Assembly (NCBI GenBank): GCA_013349735.1
Contig: DUZC01000081.1
Coordinates: 1-8,291, forward strand
DNA from: Rhodospirillaceae bacterium
GTDB taxonomy: Bacteria > Pseudomonadota > Alphaproteobacteria > Rhodospirillales > Magnetospirillaceae
Direction: 5' to 3'
Length of the DNA stretch: 8,291 nt
In this document: positions 1-5,478 of the stretch, piece by piece
Layout of the letters: each line of letters starts with the position of its first letter
Numbering within the stretch: position 1 is the stretch's first letter
Notes under the pieces: generated by a model
Told to the model about the DNA's origin: nothing
What the model saw: only the letters and a program-made list of their open reading frames with translations
The model's database searches: none
Program-made: the position numbers and the translations under genes

Positions 1-1
1 C

Positions 2-796
2 ATTCGGCATATGCGCCAGGCTCTGGATGAATACTGTATCCGTGGCCTCAATCATAATATTCCGTTCCTCGCCGCGTTAATGGCGCATCCGCGTTTTGTG
101 CGGGGTCAGCTTTCCACGAATTTCATCGCTGACGAATATCCCAACGGTTTTCATGCCGAGGATCTTCCTGTTCATGAGCCCAGATTGCTGGCGGCAGTGG
201 CGGCCTTCGTTCATCGTAAGCATGTGGAACGCGAAGCCACCATCAGTGGTCAATTGCCCGGCCATGAAGTGAAGGTGGCGGACCAATGGGTGGTATTATT
301 TGGTCAGGTTTCCTTTGCTTTGACCATGACGCCGATCGACGGTGGCTATTCATTGGATCTTGGCGGGCCGACAATGACCGTTCATTCCGATTGGGATATC
401 GGTCATCCCTTGTTCCGTGGCGTGGTCAATGACGACAATAACCATCAGGTGGTCGTGCAGGTTGATCGCCAGGGTTTTGGCTATCGCCTGTTCCATTCCG
501 GAAGCCGGGTGGACGCCGTCGTGTTGAGTCCCGTCGGCGCTAAATTATTTGAATTGATGCCGAAAAAAGCGGCGCCGGATATGTCCCGCTATCTGTTGTC
601 GCCGATGCCAGGGCTGTTGGTGTCCTTGGCGGCCGGCGAGGGCCAGGAGGTTAAGGCCGGCGAGGTGGTGGCCGTGATTGAAGCGATGAAAATGGAGAAT
701 ATTTTGCGGGCCGAACGTGACGGTGTCATCGCCAAGCTCCATGCCAAGCCCGGGGACAGCCTTTCCGTGGATCAGAAGATCGCCGAATTCGCCTGA
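2..796 (+). CDS. pccA: Propionyl-CoA carboxylase alpha (biotin-carrying) subunit, C-terminal part
   Basis: This is the 3' end of a biotin-dependent acyl-CoA carboxylase alpha subunit; the reading frame is open to the left edge, so the ATP-grasp biotin carboxylase core lies outside the window. Counting from the in-frame Met at base 11, residues 1-45 are the end of the biotin carboxylase domain (ALDEY, LNHNIPFL, HPRF, LSTNFIADEYPNGF). Residues of about 50-190 match the BT-type linker that joins it to the beta subunit. Residues of about 192-261 are the biotinyl carrier domain, with the EAMKMEN motif; the biotinylated lysine is K227 (codon 689-691). The LSTNFI and EYPNGF region is typical of PccA, which carboxylates propionyl-CoA to methylmalonyl-CoA in the cytoplasm. 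A methylcrotonyl-CoA or broad acyl-CoA carboxylase subunit is a less likely alternative. The Met at 11 is internal, not a start. The gene ends 33 bases from convergent lipB, and no terminator is visible between them. Confidence 0.9.
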   Translation: MRHMRQALDEYCIRGLNHNIPFLAALMAHPRFVRGQLSTNFIADEYPNGFHAEDLPVHEPRLLAAVAAFVHRKHVEREATISGQLPGHEVKVADQWVVLFGQVSFALTMTPIDGGYSLDLGGPTMTVHSDWDIGHPLFRGVVNDDNNHQVVVQVDRQGFGYRLFHSGSRVDAVVLSPVGAKLFELMPKKAAPDMSRYLLSPMPGLLVSLAAGEGQEVKAGEVVAVIEAMKMENILRAERDGVIAKLHAKPGDSLSVDQKIAEFA

Positions 797-829
797 GACA
801 GCCCCGATCGTTTTCTTCCGGACCTGCCT

Positions 830-1468
830 CTAACCAAAAGAGCCGAAGACCTCGAAGAACTTTGTTTTCAGCGCCATGTCGACTTCGTCCTGGGTCGGCG
901 TATGGCCAAGGTCCCAAAGCGAGGTCACGCCATGCTGGCGGATGCCACAAGGGATAATGCCGCTGAAATGTTCAAGATCGGGGTCTATATTCAAGGCGAC
1001 GCCGTGAAAACTGACCCAGTGGCGGACTCTTACGCCAATGGCCGCGATTTTGTCCTCGCGGCCACCACCGCGATTGACCCAGATGCCGACCCGCCCCTGC
1101 CGCCTTTCGCCTTTCACACCGAATTGGGCAAGGGTCTGGATCAGCCATTCCTCGAGGTCATGCACGAAGCGTCGGACATCCTTGCCGCGCCGCTTCAGAT
1201 CCAGCATCACATAAGCCACCCGTTGCCCGGGACCGTGATAGGTGTACTGACCGCCGCGCCCGGTCAGGAAAACCGGGAAGCGTTCCGGGGTCAGTAAATC
1301 TTCGTCTCGGGCCGAGGTTCCGGCGGTATAAAGGGGCGGATGTTCCAGCAGCCAGACGGTCTCTGGGGCCTGATTTTGGGCGATACCGGCAACGCGTTCC
1401 TCCATGAAGGTCAGGGCTGTCGGATAATCAATCTTTTGCTCGGCGATCAGCCATTCGTAAGCGCTCAT
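830..1468 (-). CDS. lipB: Octanoyl-[acyl-carrier-protein]:protein N-octanoyltransferase LipB
   Basis: LipB moves the octanoyl group from octanoyl-ACP to the lipoyl-domain lysine of 2-oxoacid dehydrogenases and the glycine cleavage H protein, the first step of endogenous lipoate synthesis in the cytoplasm. The 212-residue product has the family signatures in order: LEHPPLYTAG (41-50), RGGQYTYHGPGQ (71-82, where the family usually has V for the first Y), the catalytic lysine K140 in DKIAAIGV, SFHGVALN (153-160), and the catalytic cysteine C174 in GIIPCGI. Length is normal for the family. I chose the ATG at 1468; a TTG one codon upstream is possible, but the ATG sits 8 bases from an AAGGG ribosome-binding site (complement of 1477-1481). 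It runs convergent to pccA and divergent from the tRNA-Leu gene. The lipoyl synthase partner lipA is not in the window. Confidence 0.96.
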   Translation of the reverse strand: MSAYEWLIAEQKIDYPTALTFMEERVAGIAQNQAPETVWLLEHPPLYTAGTSARDEDLLTPERFPVFLTGRGGQYTYHGPGQRVAYVMLDLKRRGKDVRRFVHDLEEWLIQTLAQFGVKGERRQGRVGIWVNRGGGREDKIAAIGVRVRHWVSFHGVALNIDPDLEHFSGIIPCGIRQHGVTSLWDLGHTPTQDEVDMALKTKFFEVFGSFG

Positions 1469-1479
1469 CAACAGGACCC

Positions 1480-1508
1480 TTGAACCGCGGCATTGGTTTT
1501 GGTATTGA
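1480..1508 (+). promoter_or_regulatory. Possible promoter for tRNA-Leu
   Basis: TTGAAC (1480-1485) and TATTGA (1503-1508) are separated by 17 bases, a sigma70-like arrangement that would start transcription near 1515, about 30 bases before the tRNA. The match to consensus is weak (4/6 and 3/6) and the site overlaps the lipB ribosome-binding region on the other strand. A short hairpin, CGGCA/TGCCG (1521-1535), lies between this site and the tRNA and would be in the precursor leader. Confidence 0.3.
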
Positions 1509-1543
1509 GGCCCACCTTATCGGCAGCTTCTGCCGAGGACAAC

Positions 1544-1628
1544 GCGGTCGTGGCGGAACTGGTAGACGCGCAGCGTTGAGGTCGCTGTGGGGCAACCCGT
1601 GGAAGTTCGAGTCTTCTCGACCGCACCA
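1544..1628 (+). tRNA. tRNA-Leu, anticodon GAG
   Basis: An 85-base class II tRNA. The acceptor stem pairs GCGGTCG (1544-1550) with CGACCGC (1618-1624), followed by discriminator A1625 and an encoded CCA (1626-1628). The anticodon stem pairs CAGCG (1571-1575) with CGCTG (1583-1587) around the loop TTGAGGT, placing the anticodon GAG at 1578-1580, which reads CUC and CUU leucine codons. A long variable arm (GGG-CAA-CCC, about 1589-1600) and the TTCGAGT T-loop follow, as expected for leucine tRNAs. The gene stands alone, divergent from lipB, and is followed directly by a terminator. Confidence 0.97.
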
Positions 1629-1672
1629 AATGCAAATAGCCCTCCAACCATTGGCGGGCTATTTGCATTTTT
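1628..1672 (+). terminator. Intrinsic terminator of tRNA-Leu
   Basis: A perfect 15-base-pair stem pairs 1628-1642 with 1656-1670. The apical part can add a CCAA/TTGG pairing (1644-1647 with 1651-1654) around a three-base loop. The right arm ends in five T residues (1668-1672). The left arm begins at the last A of the encoded CCA, so no spacer separates the mature tRNA from the terminator. The lack of a long A-run on the left argues against strong bidirectional use. Confidence 0.88.
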
Positions 1673-1806
1673 GAGGCTTATTTTATCTGGCTTTTGCCAA
1701 AAAGCAGGTGTTTGATCTTTGTCTGGTGGTTGGACACCAAAAACGAAAATGAGTGCGTTTCCGCGAGCGCGGGACAGGCACCGAACAGGGGAAAGAGCCA
1801 AGACCA
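1673..1806 (+). other. maeB leader / intergenic region
   Basis: This spacer lies between the tRNA terminator and the chosen maeB start. It should contain the maeB promoter, but I see no hexamer pair with good spacing. It holds three short hairpins: CTG(G)CTTTT/AAAAGCAG with one bulged G (1687-1707), TGGTG/CACCA (1724-1739) and CCGC/GCGG (1761-1772). None is followed by a T-run. A purine stretch, AGGGGAAAGAG (1787-1797), is the best ribosome-binding candidate, a little far from the ATG at 1807. Confidence 0.35.
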
Positions 1807-4095
1807 ATGTCCGATGACATTCGCGATGCCGCACTGGAATATCACCGTCTTCCTACACCAGGGAAAATTTCCGTAACTGCGACGAAACCCCTGGTTAACC
1901 AGTATGATCTGGCTTTGGCCTATTCGCCTGGGGTGGCTGCCGCCTGCGAAGTGATCAAGGAGGATCCCCGCGAGGCTGCGACCGTGACCTCCCGGGCCAA
2001 TCTGGTGGCGGTCATCACCAACGGAACGGCGGTGCTGGGACTTGGCGCCATCGGTCCCTTGGCGGCCAAACCGGTGATGGAAGGCAAGGGGGTCTTATTC
2101 AAGAAGTTCTCGGGGATCGATGTCTTTGACATCGAAATCGAGGAACGGGATCCCGATAAGCTTGTGGATATCATTGCCTCGCTGGAGCCGACCTTCGGCG
2201 GCATCAATCTTGAAGATATCAAGGCTCCCGAATGTTTCGTGGTCGAGCGCAAGCTGAAAGAACGGATGCGGATTCCGGTCATGCATGACGACCAGCATGG
2301 CACCGCCATTATCGTCGGTGCCGCTTTGCTGAATGGCCTTCGTGTGGTTGGCAAAGAGATGGGGGCCATCCGCCTGGTTGCCTCGGGGGCGGGCGCGGCG
2401 GCTCTAGCCTGTCTTAATCTGTTGGTCGGACTTGGGGTAAAGCGCGAAAATATAACGGTTTGTGACATCGAAGGCGTGGTCTATAAGGGCCGCACGGTTT
2501 TGATGGATGAGTATAAAGCGCCGTTTGCCCAGGATACCAGCGCACGCAGTCTGGCCGAGGTCATCGTTGGCGCCGATGTCTTCCTTGGGCTGTCGGCGCC
2601 CGGCGTGTTGACGGGTGAAATGGTCGGTAAAATGGCCGACAAGCCGATTATTTTTGCTTTGGCCAATCCAACCCCAGAGATTCTTCCGGAACAGGTCAAG
2701 GCGATCCGGTCCGATGCGATCATTGCCACCGGACGCTCGGACTATCCCAATCAAGTCAACAATGTTCTGGTCTTTCCCTATATTTTCCGCGGCGCTTTGG
2801 ATATCGGTGCAACGGCGATCAACGAAGAAATGAAGTTGGCGGCGGTAAAGGCGCTGGCCGAACTGGCTTTTGCTGAAACCGACGAACGGGTGGTGGCGGC
2901 CTATGGCGATGTCTCGCTGACCTTCGGTCCGGAATATCTGATCCCCAAACCCTTTGATCCCCGCCTGATTCTCAAAATCGCCCCGGCGGTGGCCCAGGCC
3001 GGCATGGATAGTGGGGTTGCGACCCGTCCAATTACCGATTTCGGAGCCTATCAGGAACGGCTTAATGCCTTCATTTTCCGATCCGGCCTAGCGATGAAGC
3101 CCTTGTTTGCCCGGGCCCGACGGGATCCGAAGCGGGTTGTTTTTGCCGAAGGTGAGCATCGGAATGTATTGCGTGCCGTGCAGACGGTGGTCGATGAAGG
3201 CTTGGCGCGGCCAATTCTGATCGGCCGGCGCGAGGTCATAGAGAAGCGGATCCGTGCCCTGGATTTACGGCTGCGCATCGGCGAGCATCTGGAAATTGGG
3301 GATCCCGAGGCGGATCCGCGCTTTCCTGACTATTGGAAGACCTATCACAGCTTGATGTCCAGGCGCGGGGTCTCACCAGACTATGCGCAATCTGTGGTGC
3401 GGTCGCGCAACACGGTGATTGCCGCTTTGATGGTGCGGCGGGGTGAGGCTGATGCCATGATCTGTGGCGCCGTGGGCCGCTATGTCCGCCATTTACAACA
3501 TATCCTGGAAGTCATCGGCAAACGGCCCGAGGTGAATACGCCCTCGGCCATGAATATGATGATCGTCCAGAAGGGCACTTATTTCCTGTGCGACACCTAT
3601 GTCAATCCCGAGCCCAATGCTGATCAGATCGTTGAAATGACATTGCTGGCGGCGGAAGAGGTGCGGCGCTTTGGCATCGAGCCGAAAGTGGCCTTGCTGT
3701 CCCATTCCAATTTTGGCGGCCGGCCAAGTGCGTCGTCAGACAAGATGCGCGAAGCTCTGGCGGTTTTGCAAGAACGCGTGCCCGATCTCGAGGTCGAGGG
3801 CGAAATGCATGCCGATCTGGCCTTGTCCGAGGAATTGCGCAGCCGCTTGTTCCCGGATTCCAAGCTGAAGGGCGAAGCCAATCTGTTGATTATGCCCAAT
3901 CTCGACGCCGCAAATATTGCCCTTAACCTTCTGAAAATGCTGGCGGATGGCTTATCCGTCGGGCCAATTCTCATGGGAATTGCACAGCCTGCGCATATTG
4001 TAACCCAGTCGGTCACTGTCCGAGGGTTGGTCAATATGACGGCTTTGGCGGTGGTCGATGCACAAAATGCGGCCTTGCATCGCCAGCCACGCTAA
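1807..4095 (+). CDS. maeB: NADP-dependent malic enzyme with C-terminal phosphotransacetylase-like domain (MaeB)
   Basis: It oxidatively decarboxylates malate to pyruvate with NAD(P)+, feeding gluconeogenesis and acetyl-CoA supply. With the ATG at 1807 the protein is 762 residues, normal for the fused MaeB type. The malic enzyme part (about 1-425) shows the catalytic tyrosine Y39 in AYSPGVA, catalytic lysine K94 in PVMEGKG, metal ligands E136-D137 in GGINLEDIKAPE and D162 in HDDQHGTA, and the nucleotide-binding GAGAAA (about 194-199). From about 430 the protein resembles phosphotransacetylase (RVVFAEGEH, LLSHSNFGG, SVGPILMG), but the PTA Ser-Arg-Asp active-site positions read T733, Q734 and G740. 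In known MaeB proteins this domain is a catalytically silent acetyl-CoA sensor, and I infer the same here. A GTG start 18 codons upstream is possible, but MSDDIRDAALEYHRLPTPGK is the usual N-terminus. The Rieske gene follows after 27 bases, probably on the same transcript. Confidence 0.95.
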   Translation: MSDDIRDAALEYHRLPTPGKISVTATKPLVNQYDLALAYSPGVAAACEVIKEDPREAATVTSRANLVAVITNGTAVLGLGAIGPLAAKPVMEGKGVLFKKFSGIDVFDIEIEERDPDKLVDIIASLEPTFGGINLEDIKAPECFVVERKLKERMRIPVMHDDQHGTAIIVGAALLNGLRVVGKEMGAIRLVASGAGAAALACLNLLVGLGVKRENITVCDIEGVVYKGRTVLMDEYKAPFAQDTSARSLAEVIVGADVFLGLSAPGVLTGEMVGKMADKPIIFALANPTPEILPEQVKAIRSDAIIATGRSDYPNQVNNVLVFPYIFRGALDIGATAINEEMKLAAVKALAELAFAETDERVVAAYGDVSLTFGPEYLIPKPFDPRLILKIAPAVAQAGMDSGVATRPITDFGAYQERLNAFIFRSGLAMKPLFARARRDPKRVVFAEGEHRNVLRAVQTVVDEGLARPILIGRREVIEKRIRALDLRLRIGEHLEIGDPEADPRFPDYWKTYHSLMSRRGVSPDYAQSVVRSRNTVIAALMVRRGEADAMICGAVGRYVRHLQHILEVIGKRPEVNTPSAMNMMIVQKGTYFLCDTYVNPEPNADQIVEMTLLAAEEVRRFGIEPKVALLSHSNFGGRPSASSDKMREALAVLQERVPDLEVEGEMHADLALSEELRSRLFPDSKLKGEANLLIMPNLDAANIALNLLKMLADGLSVGPILMGIAQPAHIVTQSVTVRGLVNMTALAVVDAQNAALHRQPR

Positions 4096-4122
4096 AGTCG
4101 GACGGGCGTCGGAGAGCTGGGA

Positions 4123-4437
4123 ATGACCTTGGCGCCCGTCCTCCATTTGCAGGAACATTTGGTCGATGGCGAGACCCGTTGGACGGGGCGGGCGGTTTTG
4201 GAAGGACGGATCTGGCGCGACCTGCTGGTGCTGGAGGTGGCAGGTCAGCTCATCGGGGTGCGCAATCGATGCCCGCATCGCGACATGTCCTTGTTGATGG
4301 GGCGGCTTGATTCTGTCGAGGGCACATTGGAATGCCCAAGCCATGGCTGGGTTTTACCTCTTTTAGGCAGTGAACTCAAAGGGTTGCCAGTGAAGGCGAT
4401 CAATGGGGATTTCTTCCTGGTTCTCGACGAGAACTAG
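4123..4437 (+). CDS. Small Rieske [2Fe-2S] domain protein
   Basis: A 104-residue soluble protein made almost entirely of one Rieske domain. The cluster ligands are visible as C50-P-H52 and C71-P-S-H74, with 18 residues between H52 and C71, at the upper end of the usual range. The first box (NRCPHRDMSLLMG) is a good match to Rieske ferredoxins. The second box reads CPSHGW followed by VLPLLG, without the aromatic-Asp pattern commonly found after HGW. There is no signal peptide or membrane segment, so it is not a cytochrome bc1-type Rieske protein. It probably transfers electrons to an unidentified oxygenase or reductase; no such partner is nearby. The ATG at 4123 has a GGAGAG ribosome-binding site (4111-4116) with 6-base spacing. 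The gene lies 27 bases after maeB and is likely co-transcribed. The specific function is unknown. Confidence 0.88.
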   Translation: MTLAPVLHLQEHLVDGETRWTGRAVLEGRIWRDLLVLEVAGQLIGVRNRCPHRDMSLLMGRLDSVEGTLECPSHGWVLPLLGSELKGLPVKAINGDFFLVLDEN

Positions 4438-4473
4438 CTATGCAAAATCGCGCTTGCTCTGTTCGGCGACTCA

Positions 4474-4501
4474 TGCTGCATTGCACCCCTCAGCAGTTTT
4501 T
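4474..4501 (+). terminator. Weak terminator-like hairpin before the RidA-family gene
   Basis: TGCTG (4474-4478) can pair with CAGCA (4491-4495) across a 12-base loop, followed by five T residues (4497-4501). The stem is short and the T-run abuts the ribosome-binding site of the next gene, so this could be chance or a weak terminator or attenuator for the maeB-Rieske transcript. No convincing promoter is seen in the rest of the 79-base gap. Confidence 0.2.
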
Positions 4502-4516
4502 AAGAGGAAATGTTCC

Positions 4517-4891
4517 ATGGCCCGTCGCCTGATTTCATCTGGATCTCCCTTCGAGGAAGTGGCCGGTTATTCCCGTGCTGTCCAGGACGGTCGCTGGGTT
4601 TTCGTTGCCGGCACCAGCGGGTTCGCCAATGGGCAGATTGCCGACGATGTCGAAGGACAGGCTGAGCAGGCCTTCGCCACCATTGCCGCGGCCTTGGCCG
4701 AGGCTGGCGCGAAGCTGGCGGATGTGGTGCGGGTCAGGTTGTATCTGACCGAGGCGGCTGACTTTGAAAAAGTGGCCAAGATTTGTGGCAAGCATTTCAA
4801 GGGTATCAGGCCTGCCAATACCACCATCATTTGCGGTTTGGTCGATCCGAGAATGAAGGTTGAGATTGAGGTTACGGCGCGGAAAGGCTGA
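4517..4891 (+). CDS. RidA/YjgF/UK114-family protein lacking the catalytic arginine
   Basis: A 124-residue member of the Rid superfamily, small trimeric cytoplasmic proteins; RidA itself hydrolyses reactive enamine/imine intermediates released by PLP enzymes. Family features are GRWVFVAGTSG (25-35), the central helix QAEQAFATIAAALAEAG, VVRVRLYLTE (70-79) and the C-terminal strand MKVEIEVTA. Aligned by eye with E. coli RidA at a constant offset of 4, the catalytic R105 (in PARSC) corresponds to N101 (in RPANTT), while E120 is kept as E116. The protein therefore probably belongs to a Rid subgroup without classical 2-iminobutanoate deaminase activity, and its reaction is unknown. The ATG at 4517 is supported by AGAGGA (4503-4508) with 8-base spacing; the in-frame extension back to 4403 overlaps the Rieske gene and does not look like the family. 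The stop lies inside an 8-base tandem repeat (4882-4897). Confidence 0.9.
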   Translation: MARRLISSGSPFEEVAGYSRAVQDGRWVFVAGTSGFANGQIADDVEGQAEQAFATIAAALAEAGAKLADVVRVRLYLTEAADFEKVAKICGKHFKGIRPANTTIICGLVDPRMKVEIEVTARKG

Positions 4892-4897
4892 AAGGCT
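4882..4897 (+). repeat. 8-base tandem duplication across the RidA-family stop codon
   Basis: GAAAGGCT occurs twice in direct succession (4882-4889 and 4890-4897). The TGA stop at 4889-4891 straddles the junction between the copies, so the stop depends on the duplication. This may be a simple replication-slippage tract. Confidence 0.6.
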
Positions 4898-4930
4898 GGT
4901 TTGTCGCCAAAGTGGATTGCCTGAATGACG

Positions 4931-4958
4931 TTGCCCGATGCCGCGGATGGTTTATAAG
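4931..4958 (+). promoter_or_regulatory. Probable promoter of the HPt gene
   Basis: TTGCCC (4931-4936) and TATAAG (4953-4958) are separated by 16 bases. The -10 box matches the sigma70 consensus at 5 of 6 positions and the -35 at 4 of 6. Transcription would start near 4965, leaving a leader of about 20 bases before the ATG at 4985. This would uncouple the HPt gene from the upstream RidA-family gene. Confidence 0.45.
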
Positions 4959-4984
4959 GTAATCCTTCGCTGGGTCGGAATGAA

Positions 4985-5467
4985 ATGAGCAAGCAACCCA
5001 TCATCATCGAGGTTTCCAATCTGCTGAAAGCCAAGGTGTCCTATGGCCCTGGTGGCGTAGATGCCAAAAAGCTTGAGGAAACCGAAGCGATGATCCGGGG
5101 CCTCCAGTCTGAATATGTCGTCTGGGTTTTGGATGACCTGAAAAAGCTGCAGGTCAGTCTTGAAGCGGCGCTGATGGCTGGCACAGACGATCGGGCTGCG
5201 CCGGTGCGCCAGATCTTCGAAACAGCGCATGACATGAAAGGCCAGGGCGGCAGTTTCGATTATGGTTTGATGACCCAAGTCAGCGCCCAGCTCTGCAGCT
5301 TTATAGACAGCCGTACGATATACAGCGATCAAGATATGGAGGTGATCCGTTTGCATGTCGACGCGCTGCGCCTGGTCATCGCCCAGAAAATGGTCGGTGA
5401 TGGTGGGGGTGGCGGCAAGGGGTTGCTGCGCGGCTTGCAGGCGGTCATCAGCAAGATTGGCAGTTAG
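4985..5467 (+). CDS. Stand-alone HPt (histidine phosphotransfer) domain protein
   Basis: A 160-residue soluble protein with an HPt domain in its middle. The phosphorylatable histidine is H82 in ETAHDMKGQGGSFDYG, fitting the HxxKG pattern (K85, G86) followed by a second helix (LMTQVSAQLCSFI). HPt proteins relay phosphate between hybrid kinase receiver domains and response regulators. No kinase or receiver gene is in the window, so this is an orphan component whose partners cannot be named. The N-terminal 75 residues are unlike a minimal HPt domain and include a likely helix (VVWVLDDLKKLQVSLEAAL, 45-63). The C-terminus has a glycine-rich linker (GDGGGGGKG, 138-146) before a final amphipathic segment. 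The ribosome-binding site is weak: GGAA (4977-4980) only 4 bases from the ATG. A promoter candidate lies just upstream. It converges with the acyl-CoA synthetase gene with 11 bases between stops. Confidence 0.85.
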   Translation: MSKQPIIIEVSNLLKAKVSYGPGGVDAKKLEETEAMIRGLQSEYVVWVLDDLKKLQVSLEAALMAGTDDRAAPVRQIFETAHDMKGQGGSFDYGLMTQVSAQLCSFIDSRTIYSDQDMEVIRLHVDALRLVIAQKMVGDGGGGGKGLLRGLQAVISKIGS

Positions 5468-5478
5468 CCGACCGTCAA

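Noticed and set aside
902..1297. 131-codon open frame on the + strand
   Set aside because: Antisense to lipB across its catalytic residues; no family resemblance.
1544..1672. tRNA-Leu as an integration site of a mobile element
   Set aside because: No integrase gene and no repeated copy of the tRNA 3' end is found in the window; flanking genes are housekeeping genes.
1753..1806. GTG start extending MaeB by 18 residues
   Set aside because: The extension (MRFRERG...) is unlike known MaeB N-termini and no ribosome-binding site precedes the GTG, whereas the ATG at 1807 begins a typical N-terminus.
1749..1817. 22-codon upstream reading frame overlapping the maeB start
   Set aside because: No ribosome-binding site precedes its ATG and the Arg-rich peptide resembles nothing known; likely chance.
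1920..2468. 182-codon open frame on the - strand
   Set aside because: Antisense to the malic enzyme catalytic domain; its Ser/Arg/Pro-rich product is typical of a shadow frame.
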